Assembly: GCA_015234465.1 (NCBI GenBank)
Contig: JADGNA010000008.1
Span: forward strand, 620,001 to 684,000
Direction of reading: 5' to 3'
Source: Salinibacterium sp.
GTDB lineage: Bacteria > Actinomycetota > Actinomycetes > Actinomycetales > Microbacteriaceae
Length of the DNA stretch: 64,000 bases
The position numbers were made by a program, and so were the translations under genes. The notes below the pieces were generated by a model. The model worked only from the letters and a program-made list of their open reading frames with translations. It searched no databases and was not told where the DNA came from. Below are positions 1 to 8,614 of this stretch, one piece after another; positions within the stretch are counted from its first letter, which is position 1, and the number at the start of each line of letters is the position of its first letter.

Positions 1-115
1 GCCGCTCGGCGCGCAGCATCGCGAGGCGGTTGTGCACGGCATCCGACTGCTCGGGCTTGGCTGCCCGGCCGGATGCCCCGGAACCACTCGAATACGCGCT
101 CTGCGGTTCAGACAC
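1..115 (-). CDS. XRE-type small DNA-binding regulator (partial, N-terminus only)
   Basis: A GTG start at 115 overlaps the stop of the ABC permease gene (GTGTCTGA), and the frame stays open to the window edge (38 codons). The visible protein has a polar N-terminal tail and then DAVHNRLAMLRAER. That resembles the start of small one-domain XRE/YgzD-like repressors, where a similar stretch leads into the helix-turn-helix. Position as the last gene of the ABC exporter operon fits a local regulator. The helix-turn-helix itself lies outside the window, so the family call is inference. Confidence 0.55.
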   Translation of the reverse strand, partial: MSEPQSAYSSGSGASGRAAKPEQSDAVHNRLAMLRAER

Positions 116-962
116 GGCTGAGCGCACGCTCCCTGCCCTGGGCGACACTGGCGGCCGACTCACGCCGCGCCATCCGCGACAGGAGCATGGGCGCCAGCAG
201 AAGCCCCGCCGCGGTCCACGCAGCAAGCACAGGGAATACCAGCCATAGCCGCCATTCTCCCCCGACTTCGAGCACGGCGAATTCATCGGGCAGCAGGGCG
301 GCACGGATGCCGAGGCCGACCCAGTAGAGCGGCGAACCCTGACCGACGACCTGCGCCCATGCCGGCATGCTCACCATGGGCTGGATGAGGCCCGACACCC
401 AGGCGAGGGCGCCGATCACGAGAAAGCCCCAGCCCCCGACCGCGCGCGGGCTCCGGAAGACAGAGCCGAGCACGAAGCCGAAGGATGTCAGGGCGACGAT
501 GCCCAAGACCAGCACGCCCGCCAGGATGAGCACGTCGAGGGCGGAGAGGGGCATCCGTGGCCAGAGGATGACGACGACCACGGCAAGGGTCACCGCCGCG
601 ATGGCGACAAAGTCCAGGACCGCCCGCGCCGTGATTCCGGTCGTGTAGGCCCTGACGCCCGCCGGGAGCGACTTCATGCGGAGGAGGGTCCCGTCCTCAC
701 GTTCGGTGCTGAGCAGCACCGCCACGTTGTAGGTCGTCGCGAAGGTCAACTGCACCGCCAGGACGCTCGCGACGACATACACCGCCATCGGCGTCGTCGA
801 GCCTTCGATGAGGGTGGCGTCGCGGTAGACGTAGACCACGACGCCCGCAATGACGACCCCCATGATCGTGTAGCTCACATCCCCCGGGTTGCGCAGCGAG
901 ATGATCCACTCGAGCCACCCCCGCCGCGCGCCGAGTCGCATTGCATTCCACTGTGCGCTCAT
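108..962 (-). CDS. ABC-2 type transporter permease
   Basis: This 284-residue integral membrane protein has about six hydrophobic segments, beginning near residue 30 (TIMGVVIAGVVVYVYRD) and ending with a C-terminal pair near 240-260. It has the usual layout of ABC-2 exporter permeases. Its ATG overlaps the stop of the upstream ATPase gene (959-962), so the two are translationally coupled and should form one exporter. The substrate cannot be read from sequence; such pairs commonly export drugs, peptides or lipids. A partial small regulator gene follows and overlaps its end. Confidence 0.85.
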   Translation of the reverse strand: MSAQWNAMRLGARRGWLEWIISLRNPGDVSYTIMGVVIAGVVVYVYRDATLIEGSTTPMAVYVVASVLAVQLTFATTYNVAVLLSTEREDGTLLRMKSLPAGVRAYTTGITARAVLDFVAIAAVTLAVVVVILWPRMPLSALDVLILAGVLVLGIVALTSFGFVLGSVFRSPRAVGGWGFLVIGALAWVSGLIQPMVSMPAWAQVVGQGSPLYWVGLGIRAALLPDEFAVLEVGGEWRLWLVFPVLAAWTAAGLLLAPMLLSRMARRESAASVAQGRERALSRV

Positions 963-1885
963 CGCGCCGCCTCCCTCTCCTCAGCACCCACGCCATCGTG
1001 GGCCGCCGCCTCGTTCTGGCGGGCGACCATGGCCAGGTAGGTGTCTTCGAGTGTTTGTTCGCGCACCCGCAGCTCGGTGACACTGTCACCGTCGCGGGCG
1101 AGCAACTCACGCACGAAGGCCGTTGCGTCGCTCGCGCTGTGCACGTGGCGCACGCCGTGCTGCATCCAGCTCACCTCGCTCGCCCCCGCCACCTGGCGGG
1201 CGAGCTCGTCCGAACTGCCGGATGCCACGATCCGGCCGCCGTCGAGGATCGCGATCCGATCCGCCAAGACCTCCGCCTCCGCGAGGTCGTGGGTGGTGAG
1301 GAGGATCGTCGTCTCCTCGAAGTCGACCAGGCGATGGATGAGTTCATGGAACTCCCGCCGCGCCTGCGGGTCGAAACCAGCGGTCGGCTCGTCGAGGAAG
1401 AGCACCTCCGGTCGGCCGACGATGCCGATCGCGACATCCAGTCGTCGGCGCTGCCCGCCCGAGAGTGAACGGATCTGGCTCCCGGCCTTCTCGGCGAGGC
1501 CCACCATCTCGATGACCTCGTCGGTGGGGATCGGCCGCGGCATCGCCGCCGTGCCGAAGGGTGCGAAGAAGTCCCCCATGTGCCCGAGTAGCTGCCGCAC
1601 AGTCCACCGCGGGTGGTCACGCCACGACTGGAGCACGACACCGATGCGCGCCCGCCACCGCTCGTCGCCGCGCGACGGGTCGACGCCGAGCACGCTCAGC
1701 TCGCCCGCATCGGGTGAGCGAAATCCCTCCAGCAGTTCGATCGTGGTCGTCTTGCCCGCACCGTTGGGCCCGAGAAGGGCGACGAGCTCGCCCTTTCCCA
1801 CGGCGAGGTCAACGCCATCGAGCACCACCCGATTGCCGTAGCTCATCCTCAAGCCGCGTGCTTCGATCGTGTTCCCCACCGCCAC
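959..1885 (-). CDS. ABC transporter ATP-binding protein (ABC-2 exporter)
   Basis: This 308-residue cytoplasmic ATPase energises the permease encoded just downstream. It shows Walker A GPNGAGKT (39-46), a Q-loop glutamine near 86, the signature LSGGQRRR (141-148), Walker B VLFLDEP (161-167) and an H-loop in TTHDL. The C-terminal region of roughly 80 residues is typical of drug- and daunorubicin-type exporters. A second, similar ATPase/permease pair occurs at 29959-31625. The gene starts the leftmost operon; the 3' repeat region of pcrA lies upstream. Confidence 0.92.
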   Translation of the reverse strand: MAVGNTIEARGLRMSYGNRVVLDGVDLAVGKGELVALLGPNGAGKTTTIELLEGFRSPDAGELSVLGVDPSRGDERWRARIGVVLQSWRDHPRWTVRQLLGHMGDFFAPFGTAAMPRPIPTDEVIEMVGLAEKAGSQIRSLSGGQRRRLDVAIGIVGRPEVLFLDEPTAGFDPQARREFHELIHRLVDFEETTILLTTHDLAEAEVLADRIAILDGGRIVASGSSDELARQVAGASEVSWMQHGVRHVHSASDATAFVRELLARDGDSVTELRVREQTLEDTYLAMVARQNEAAAHDGVGAEEREAAR

Positions 1886-1969
1886 ACCTCCATACCGTCT
1901 CTCTTACGAACGATAGTAGGTGTACTACATTTTGTAGCGCAAGAGCACGCCCCTGCCTGGTGGACGAAG

Positions 1970-2097
1970 CTACAGCTTCTCGATCGGGTTCGGCGCGAAG
2001 CGACGAACAGACAGGTGGGCGAAGCTACAGCTTCTCGATAGGGTTCGGCGCGAAGCGGCGAACAGACAGGTGGGCGAAGCTACAGCTTCTCAATCGG
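1970..2097. repeat. 55-bp tandem repeat derived from the pcrA 3' end
   Basis: Two near-identical 55-bp units (1970-2024 and 2025-2079) sit directly behind the pcrA stop. Each begins ctacagcttctcgat, a match to the last codons of pcrA (2080-2097, encoding IEKL and the stop). Read on the minus strand, each copy re-encodes an RFAPNPIEKL-stop-like tail. The two full units differ at only a few bases. Each contains the short palindrome gaagct-ac-agcttc. It looks like local duplication of the gene end; a three-copy repeat with no spacers is not a CRISPR. Confidence 0.85.
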
Positions 2098-4563
2098 CGC
2101 TATCTTGACGAGGAGGCGCTTGCGGCCCGCCGTGTCGAACTGGATCTCGGCGATGCTCTTGGCCCCGTTGTCGGTCACCGAGCTGACCCGGCCCTCGCCG
2201 AAGTCGTCGTGACGCACGCGGTCGCCGACCGCGAGCTTGAGGTCGCCGTTGTCGCGCACCGTGCCCGTGACCTTGTTGGCCCACTGGGTCTTCTCCCCCG
2301 CCTCGGCCTTGCGGGCGGCGCGGGCGAGCGCCGTTGCGCTGGGTCCGCTCGAGAACCCGTAGCCCGAACCGCCCCCGCGGTCGAAGCCGCGCGACGTGGA
2401 GCCGGAGCCGCCGAAACCGCCCGAGCCTCCACCGATCGCATCCCGTCGCGCGTTGAGCGCGCGCGGCTGCGTGCCCCCGCGACTGTTGGCCATGCCGGGC
2501 GACTGCCGCCACTCGATGAGGTCGGCGGGAATCTCCTGGAGATACCGCGAAGGCATCGCCACGTTGACGTCGCCGAACTGCGCGCGCGTCATCGCGAGCG
2601 AGAGGTAGAGACGGCGGCGGGCACGCGTGATGCCGACGTAGAACAGACGGCGCTCCTCCGCCGGGCCGCCCGGCTCGCCCGCCGACATCTGATGGGGCAG
2701 CAGCCCCTCCTCGACACCCGTGAGGAACACCGAGTCGTATTCGAGGCCCTTCGCCGTGTGGAGGGTCATGAGCGAGACGGTGCCGCTCGTGTCGTCGAGT
2801 TCGTCGGCGGCCGCGACGAGCGTGACCTCCGTGAGGAAGTCGATGAGCGTGCCATCCGGGTTCCGTGTGTTGTATTCGCGGGTCTGGGCGAGGAGTTCCT
2901 CGACGTTCTCGGCGCGCGCCTCGTCTTGCGGGTCGCGGGATGCGCGCAGCAGGTCGACATAGCCGGTGCGCTTGAGCACGGCCTCCAGCAGGTCGGCGAC
3001 GCGGGCGGGCTTGCCCGCGCCCTCCGGCGGGTCGGCCTGCGCCGTGAGCTCGTCGAGCAGCTTCGCCAGGTCGGTGATCGCCCCGCGCACCTTGGGGCCG
3101 AGGCCGAGCTCGTCGACGTTGCGCATGGCATCCCGCAGCGTCATCTCGTGCTTGTCGGCCCACAGCTGCATGGCCGCCTCGGTCGCGGGGCCGATGCCGC
3201 GCTTGGGCACGTTCATGATGCGGCGCAGGGCGATGGGGTCGGCCGGGTTGGCGATCGCGATGAGGTAGGCCATCGCGTCCTTGATCTCGGCGCGCTCATA
3301 GAACTTGGTGCCGCCGAGCACCCGATACGGAATCGCCGAACGGATAAAGATCTCCTCCAGCGCACGCGTCTGCGCGTTGGTGCGGTAGAAGACGGCGATG
3401 TCCTTGTAGTCGAGGCCGCCCTCGTGGAGGGTCGTGATCTCGTCGGCGATGAACTGCGCCTCGTCGTGCTGGCTGTAGCCCGTGAAGCCCACGATCTTCT
3501 CGCCGGAACCGATCGTCGTGAACAACTTCTTGTCCTTGCGATCGAAGTTGTTGGAGATGACGGCGTTGGCGGCGTCGAGGATGTTCTGGGTCGAGCGGTA
3601 GTTCTGCTCGAGCAGGATGACCTTCGAGTTGGGGAAGTCGCGCTCGAACTCAACGATGTTGCGGATGTCTGCCCCACGGAACGCGTAGATCGACTGGTCG
3701 GAGTCACCGACGACCGTGAGTGAGGCGCCCGGGATGCGGCCGACGCCGTCGCGCTCGCTTCGCCCATAGCCCAGCTCGGATTCGAGCGAGTCGGCGACGT
3801 TCGCATCGACCGGGCGGGTCAGCTCGCGGATGAGCGAGTACTGGGCGTGGTTGGTGTCCTGGTACTCGTCGACGAGGATGTGGCGGAACCGCCGCTGGTA
3901 CACCGCCGCCACCTGCGGGAAGGCGCGGAAGAGGTAGACCGTCTGGCCAATGAGGTCGTCGAAGTCGAAGGCGTTCGCCCGCTGCAACTCTCGCGTGTAG
4001 GTGCGGAAGAGTTCTGCGAAGACCCGCTCGGCCGGGTCGTTGAAGTTCGCGTTGCGCGCGTAGGACTCGACGTCGTTGAGCTCGTTCTTGAGCCGGGAGA
4101 TCTTGCTCGCGACCGAGCTGACCGTGAAGCCGAAGGCATCCGCCTCCTGCTCCTTGATGATGCGCTTGATGAGCGCCCTCGAGTCAGCCGAGTCGTAGAT
4201 CGTGAAGTTCTTCGTGAAGCCGAAGTTCTCGGCCTCGCGGCGAAGGATGCGCACGCATGCGGAGTGGAAGGTCGAGATCCACATGCCCTCGGCCGCCTGT
4301 CCGATGAGTGCCTCGACGCGCTCGCGCATCTCCGAGGCAGCCTTGTTGGTGAAGGTGATCGCGAGGATCTGGCTCGGCCACGCCTCCTGGGACCGCAGCA
4401 GGCCGGCGACGCGGCGGGTCAGCACGCTCGTCTTGCCCGAGCCTGCGCCCGCGACGATCAGCAGTGACTGGCCCCGATATTCGACGGCCTCCCGCTGCTG
4501 CGGGTTGAGGCCATCGAGGAGCGGATTCGCGGGGGCGCCGTCGGCGTCGAGAATGAAGGTCAT
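2080..4563 (-). CDS. pcrA: ATP-dependent DNA helicase PcrA/UvrD
   Basis: This 827-residue superfamily 1A helicase unwinds DNA 3' to 5' in nucleotide excision repair, mismatch repair and removal of blocked replication forks. Visible motifs are Walker A in VAGAGSGKTSVLTRR (38-50), motif II VDEYQDTN, motif III GDSDQSIYAFRGAD, motif IV QNYRST and the C-terminal TLHTAKGLEYDSVFLTG and GITRARRRLYL. A Gly/Ser-rich linker is followed by a C-terminal Tudor-like segment (VGDRVRHDDFGEGRVSSV), as in PcrA proteins that bind RNA polymerase. Length is normal for actinobacterial PcrA. It stands alone as a transcription unit. Confidence 0.96.
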   Translation of the reverse strand: MTFILDADGAPANPLLDGLNPQQREAVEYRGQSLLIVAGAGSGKTSVLTRRVAGLLRSQEAWPSQILAITFTNKAASEMRERVEALIGQAAEGMWISTFHSACVRILRREAENFGFTKNFTIYDSADSRALIKRIIKEQEADAFGFTVSSVASKISRLKNELNDVESYARNANFNDPAERVFAELFRTYTRELQRANAFDFDDLIGQTVYLFRAFPQVAAVYQRRFRHILVDEYQDTNHAQYSLIRELTRPVDANVADSLESELGYGRSERDGVGRIPGASLTVVGDSDQSIYAFRGADIRNIVEFERDFPNSKVILLEQNYRSTQNILDAANAVISNNFDRKDKKLFTTIGSGEKIVGFTGYSQHDEAQFIADEITTLHEGGLDYKDIAVFYRTNAQTRALEEIFIRSAIPYRVLGGTKFYERAEIKDAMAYLIAIANPADPIALRRIMNVPKRGIGPATEAAMQLWADKHEMTLRDAMRNVDELGLGPKVRGAITDLAKLLDELTAQADPPEGAGKPARVADLLEAVLKRTGYVDLLRASRDPQDEARAENVEELLAQTREYNTRNPDGTLIDFLTEVTLVAAADELDDTSGTVSLMTLHTAKGLEYDSVFLTGVEEGLLPHQMSAGEPGGPAEERRLFYVGITRARRRLYLSLAMTRAQFGDVNVAMPSRYLQEIPADLIEWRQSPGMANSRGGTQPRALNARRDAIGGGSGGFGGSGSTSRGFDRGGGSGYGFSSGPSATALARAARKAEAGEKTQWANKVTGTVRDNGDLKLAVGDRVRHDDFGEGRVSSVTDNGAKSIAEIQFDTAGRKRLLVKIAPIEKL

Positions 4564-4611
4564 GTCGCCCTCAAGTCTAGGCTCGACCCCTGACAGGGCC
4601 CCCGCGATCGA

Positions 4612-5829
4612 CTAGACGACCTCGAAGAGGCCCGCGCCGCCCATGCCGCCACCGATGCACATCGTGACGACGACATACTTGGCGCCGCGGCGCTTGCCCT
4701 CGAGGAGGGCGTGGCCCGTCATGCGCGCACCCGACATGCCGTAGGGGTGGCCGATCGAGATAGCGCCGCCGTTGACGTTGAACTTGTCGGGGTCGATGCC
4801 GAGCTTGTCACGGCAGTAGAGGGTCTGCGACGCGAAGGCCTCGTTGAGCTCCCACAGGTCGATGTCATCGACCGTGAGGCCGTGCTGCTTGAGCAGCTTC
4901 GGCACGGCGTAGACGGGGCCGATGCCCATCTCCTCGGGCGCGACGCCCGCGACCGCCATGCCGCGGTAGATGCCGAGGGGCTGCAGGCCGCGGCGGCTGG
5001 CCTCGCCCGCCTCCATGAGCACGGATGCGGATGCGCCGTCAGACAGCTGCGAGGCGTTGCCGGCCGTGACGGTGGCGTGCGAGATGGTGGTGCCGTCGAC
5101 GGCCTTCGCGCCGTCGGAGAGCACCGTGCGGAGGCTCGAGAGGCCCTCGATCGTGGTCGAGGGGCGGTTGCCCTCATCGAGCTCGAGCGTGACCTCCTTG
5201 AAGCTGATCTCGCCCGTCTCCTTGTCCTGCACGCCCATGTTGGCGGTGAAGGGCACGATCTCGTTGGCGTAGAGGCCCGCCTGCTGGGCGGCGGCGACGC
5301 GCTGCTGCGACTGGAGCGCGTACTCGTCCTGGTAGTCGCGGCTCACGCCGTAACGCTCGGCGACGATCTCGGCGGTCTCGAGCATCGGCATGTAGATGGA
5401 GGGCACGTTCTCTTGCAGCCAGGGGTGCAGCATCCGGTGCGTGTTGCGGTGGTTGTTCTGCACGAGCGAGATGGACTCGAGGCCGGCGCCGATGGCGATC
5501 TGCTGGCCGTCGACCATGATCTGCTTGGCCGCGGTGGCGATGGCCATGAGGCCCGAGCCGCACTGGCGGTCCATCGTCATGCCCGAGACGGTCGTGGGGA
5601 GCCCGGCGCGGAGGGCGGCCTGGCGGGCCACGTTCATGCCCGTGTTGCCCTCTTGCATGGCGACGCCCATGACGACGTCTTCGACCTCGCCACCTTCGAT
5701 GCCGGCACGTTCGACGGCGGCGGCGATCGCGTGGCCGGCGAGCTCCTGGCCCTCCGTGTTGTTGAAGGCGCCGCGGTAGGCGCGCCCGATGGGCGTGCGG
5801 GCGGTCGAGACGATGACTGCTTCTCTCAT
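4612..5829 (-). CDS. Acetyl-CoA acetyltransferase / 3-ketoacyl-CoA thiolase
   Basis: This 405-residue thiolase cleaves 3-ketoacyl-CoA, or condenses acyl-CoAs, in fatty acid oxidation or acetoacetyl-CoA formation. The catalytic set is intact: nucleophilic Cys90 (MDRQCGSG), His361 ([11 protein letters not shown]) and Cys391 ([10 protein letters not shown]). I chose the ATG at 5829 because [15 protein letters not shown] is the canonical thiolase N-terminus. The open frame runs 34 codons further upstream, but that stretch is Arg/Pro-rich and non-homologous. It appears monocistronic. Confidence 0.93.
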   Translation of the reverse strand: MREAVIVSTARTPIGRAYRGAFNNTEGQELAGHAIAAAVERAGIEGGEVEDVVMGVAMQEGNTGMNVARQAALRAGLPTTVSGMTMDRQCGSGLMAIATAAKQIMVDGQQIAIGAGLESISLVQNNHRNTHRMLHPWLQENVPSIYMPMLETAEIVAERYGVSRDYQDEYALQSQQRVAAAQQAGLYANEIVPFTANMGVQDKETGEISFKEVTLELDEGNRPSTTIEGLSSLRTVLSDGAKAVDGTTISHATVTAGNASQLSDGASASVLMEAGEASRRGLQPLGIYRGMAVAGVAPEEMGIGPVYAVPKLLKQHGLTVDDIDLWELNEAFASQTLYCRDKLGIDPDKFNVNGGAISIGHPYGMSGARMTGHALLEGKRRGAKYVVVTMCIGGGMGGAGLFEVV

Positions 5830-5970
5830 GGTGTGTTCACTCCATCGTGGTTCAAGGGGACGGCTGCCATTCCAACACGGGGCACGCGCGGGCGCCTCTC
5901 CCCTGCCGGAGTCGCACGCTTCCCGCCCCACCGACCGCGCCGGAATTGTGACGAGCGCACAAGAGCGGTG

Positions 5971-6984
5971 TCAGAGGCGGGCGCGGGCGGCGAACGCGAG
6001 GTCGGGCTGGTCGGCGAAGACGCCGTCGATGCCTGAGGCCATCACGAGATGGAACTCGCCCAGCCAGTCCCCGTAGCGCGAGGCATCCGCCCCTCTTCGC
6101 AGGTTGCGTCCGAGGAAGTGGTTCTCGGCGCGGAGGGTCCAGCAGAAGGCGGTGAGCCCGGCGGCGTGTGCCCTGTCGACGACGGATGTGATGCCGAGCG
6201 TGTTGCCTGCGGCATCCGTCTGCAGCAGCAGGCGCTTGTCGACACTGATGCCCGCGATTCCCGCCTCGCGCAGGGCGAGCAGCCCCTCGGGCGTGAGGTC
6301 GTCGGCGTAAAGGCGCGCGTGCCGCCCGTCGCGCGCCTCCCGGTCGGCCGGCGCACCGCTCGCCTCCAGCAGGTAGACGAGGGGCGCAACGGCACCTTCG
6401 CGACGGATGCCGTGCAGCACGTCAAGCTCGAAGGCCTCGATGGTGAGGCGGTCGTCGTCGGCCCACCCCGTCGCGCGCAGCTCCTCCGCGACGAGGCGGT
6501 CGAGGGGCAGCCCGATGGACGCGAAGTGGGTGGCGTGCTTGATCTCCAGCACGAGCCCGACGCGGCGGGGCGCGGCGTCGATGATCTCGAGCAGGTCGCG
6601 CAGGCGCAGCACCCCGTAGAGGCCGTTGAAGGTCGCGTTGTCTGGCCGCACCTTCGGCACGCGCTCCCTCGACCGGAGCGTCGCGATCTCGGCCCACGTG
6701 AAGTCCTCCGTGAACCAGCCCGTCAGCTTCTTGCCGTCGATCGTCTTGGTCGTGCGCCGCTCGGCGAACTCGGGGCGCTCCGCGACATCCGTCGTCGCCG
6801 AGATCTCGTTCTCGTGCCGCAGCACCAGCACACCATCGCGGGTCGGCACGACGTCAGGCTCGATCGCATCCGCGCCGAGGGCGATCGCCAGCTCGTAGGC
6901 GGCACGCGTGTGCTCGGGGCGATACCCGCTCGCGCCACGGTGGGCGATCACCAGGGGCCGGGAATGGACGGGCACGGATGTCAC
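5971..6984 (-). CDS. Glycerophosphodiester phosphodiesterase
   Basis: This 337-residue GDPD-family enzyme hydrolyses glycerophosphodiesters to glycerol-3-phosphate and an alcohol. The TIM-barrel signature is clear: IAHRGASG (His15, Arg16), PEHT, then the metal and acid residues Glu42 and Asp44 in DAIEPDVVPTRDG, and His57 in RHENE. There is no signal peptide, so it is probably cytoplasmic. A later segment, GITSVVDRAHAAGLTAFCWTL, matches the barrel end of the family. It is tail-to-head with the thiolase gene, with 141 bp between them. Confidence 0.92.
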   Translation of the reverse strand: MTSVPVHSRPLVIAHRGASGYRPEHTRAAYELAIALGADAIEPDVVPTRDGVLVLRHENEISATTDVAERPEFAERRTTKTIDGKKLTGWFTEDFTWAEIATLRSRERVPKVRPDNATFNGLYGVLRLRDLLEIIDAAPRRVGLVLEIKHATHFASIGLPLDRLVAEELRATGWADDDRLTIEAFELDVLHGIRREGAVAPLVYLLEASGAPADREARDGRHARLYADDLTPEGLLALREAGIAGISVDKRLLLQTDAAGNTLGITSVVDRAHAAGLTAFCWTLRAENHFLGRNLRRGADASRYGDWLGEFHLVMASGIDGVFADQPDLAFAARARL

Positions 6985-7055
6985 GGCTTCACGCTACGCG
7001 AGACGGCGCTGTGGATGACACCCCACGGCCGCGCCCCCGTTGCTAGCATTCGTGC

Positions 7056-7289
7056 ATGCCACCGTGCTCGACCTGCAGCGCCGAACTCGCCCAGGACTGG
7101 AAGTTCTGCATCTACTGCGGCTCGGCGCTCGTCACGACCGCCGCCGTGCCCGGCGCGATCCGGGCAGAGGATGCCGCAGTCGCCCCGCGCACACGCCTAG
7201 ACATCCCCCTCCTCATCGGCATCGTGCTTGGCGTTGCCGGCGCCGCGCTGCTCGTCTACATGGGCATCCTCTTCTTCGCCCCCAGCTGA
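7056..7289 (+). CDS. Small zinc-ribbon membrane protein
   Basis: This 77-residue protein has an N-terminal zinc ribbon with two CxxC pairs (PCSTCSAELAQDW, FCIYCGSAL) and one C-terminal transmembrane helix (about residues 49-72: PLLIGIVLGVAGAALLVYMGIL). The layout suggests a membrane-anchored metal-binding or protein-interaction module on the cytoplasmic face. No specific function is recognised. It lies upstream of the Bax inhibitor-1-like gene in the same direction, with 118 bp between. Confidence 0.7.
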   Translation: MPPCSTCSAELAQDWKFCIYCGSALVTTAAVPGAIRAEDAAVAPRTRLDIPLLIGIVLGVAGAALLVYMGILFFAPS

Positions 7290-7407
7290 CTGGCATCCCG
7301 CCAACAATTCGCAGCATTCGAGGGAACACCTCCTATAAGTTTGGTGTTGTACCCCGCAGAGGCGTCATGCCTCGCCAGACCCGGTACCACCAAGGAGAAG
7401 ACCACAG

Positions 7408-8199
7408 ATGGCCAACCCCGCATTCAGCAACTCGCCTGCATTCGCGGCGGGTGCAAAGGCAGTCGACTACTCGAAGCCGATCTCGGCCGAGGAACTCGAC
7501 GCCATGTACGGTCGCCCCTCGGCGACCCCCGTCGACACCGACCGGATGTCGTACGAAGACACGATCGTCAAGACGCTCATCGCCTTCGGCCTGCTCGTCG
7601 CCACCGCCGCCGTCGGCTGGTTCGTGCCGCTGCTCATGATCCCGGGCGCGATCGCCGGTTTCGTGCTCGCACTCGTCAACATCTTCAAGAAGCAGCCCTC
7701 GCGCGGGTTGATCCTCGCGTACGCGGCAGCCCAGGGGCTGTTCGTCGGTGGCATCTCAGCGATGTTCAACACGATGTGGGACGGCATCGTCACGCAGGCC
7801 GTCTTCGGCACGCTTGCCGTGATCGGCGTAACGCTGTTCCTGTTCCTCAATGGCAAGGTGCGCACTTCGCCCCGCATGACCAAGATCTTCCTCGTCGCCA
7901 TGGTGGGCTACGCGGTGTTCTCGCTCGTCAACCTCGGTCTCATGTTCTTCGGCGTCACCGACGGCATGTTCGGTGCCCGCAGCTTCGAGATCGCCGGCAT
8001 CCCGCTTGGCGCGATCCTCGGCGTGCTGGTCGTGTTCCTCGCGGCCTACTCGCTCGTCATGGACTTCGAAAACATCAAGACCGGTGTCGAGCGTGGCGCA
8101 CCCCGCATCTTCGGATGGCAGGCCGCCTTCGGCATCATGGTCACCGTCGTGTGGCTCTACGTCGAGATCCTGCGCCTCATCGCGATCTTCCGCGAGTAG
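7408..8199 (+). CDS. Bax inhibitor-1/YccA family membrane protein
   Basis: This 263-residue protein has a polar N-terminus opening MANPAFSNSPAF, usual for actinobacterial members, and seven hydrophobic helices from about residue 55 to the C-terminus. The family (BI-1/YccA/TMBIM) comprises inner-membrane proteins linked to ion leak and protease modulation; its exact role in actinobacteria is not established. An aaggag ribosome binding site lies 9 bases before the ATG. A TATAAG sequence at 7334-7339 may be the promoter -10. A strong terminator follows at 8216-8243. Confidence 0.9.
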   Translation: MANPAFSNSPAFAAGAKAVDYSKPISAEELDAMYGRPSATPVDTDRMSYEDTIVKTLIAFGLLVATAAVGWFVPLLMIPGAIAGFVLALVNIFKKQPSRGLILAYAAAQGLFVGGISAMFNTMWDGIVTQAVFGTLAVIGVTLFLFLNGKVRTSPRMTKIFLVAMVGYAVFSLVNLGLMFFGVTDGMFGARSFEIAGIPLGAILGVLVVFLAAYSLVMDFENIKTGVERGAPRIFGWQAAFGIMVTVVWLYVEILRLIAIFRE

Positions 8200-8213
8200 T
8201 CACAGCACGCGAA

Positions 8214-8244
8214 CGAAGGGCCGCCCCATGGGGCGGCCCTTTTC
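8214..8244 (+). terminator. Rho-independent terminator after the Bax inhibitor-1 gene
   Basis: The inverted repeat agggccgcccc / ggggcggccct has an 11-bp perfect GC-rich stem and a 2-base loop. It is followed by a short T-run (ttttcg) on the plus strand, 15 bp after the stop codon. The stem may also serve the convergent gene ending at 8258. Confidence 0.9.
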
Positions 8245-8257
8245 GTATGCCCGTGGC

Positions 8258-8530
8258 TTAGGCCTCGCGGCGGCGCCCGAAACGTCGGCGCTTGGGCGCT
8301 TCAATCGCTTGCGCCGGCGAAGGATCCTCCACCGGCACGGGGGCCGCTCGCAGGGTGGAGATGCCGCGCTCGGAGTCCTTCACGAGACGCGTCCAGTCAC
8401 AGCGGACGCACTGCACCACGTAGCGGTGCACGGAAAGGCCCGTGCCGAAGAAGGGGTTGGGCACGGTACGAGTACGCGAACGGCACGACGGGCAGGGGAT
8501 ATCCCTGACATCGACTCGTTCCCTGCGCAC
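8258..8530 (-). CDS. Hypothetical zinc-ribbon protein
   Basis: This 90-residue protein has two CxxC knuckles (IPCPSCRSRTRT near 13-16 and VQCVRCDWTR near 40-43), spaced as in rubredoxin-like or zinc-ribbon folds. The C-terminus is basic and disordered (KRRRFGRRR). No enzyme motif is seen. It lies between the Bax inhibitor-1 terminator and guaA; the 84-bp gap to guaA contains no clear terminator. It could bind nucleic acid, but no function is recognised. Confidence 0.6.
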   Translation of the reverse strand: MRRERVDVRDIPCPSCRSRTRTVPNPFFGTGLSVHRYVVQCVRCDWTRLVKDSERGISTLRAAPVPVEDPSPAQAIEAPKRRRFGRRREA

Positions 8531-8614
8531 CCCTCAATGGTAAACCGACAGGTCTGCCTGCCTGTCCCCCGAATGTGCAGCGATGTACCCCGGTTCCCCG
8601 GGATTAACGCCGGC

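Noticed and set aside
1970-2097. CRISPR array
   Set aside because: The repeats are contiguous with no spacers and derive from the pcrA end. The same reasoning excludes the 21-bp repeats at 35435-35490.
1561-3723. Long plus-strand frames antisense to pcrA, guaA (7973-10261) and glpD (11714-13945)
   Set aside because: They mirror real genes with intact motifs on the minus strand and show no recognisable domain.
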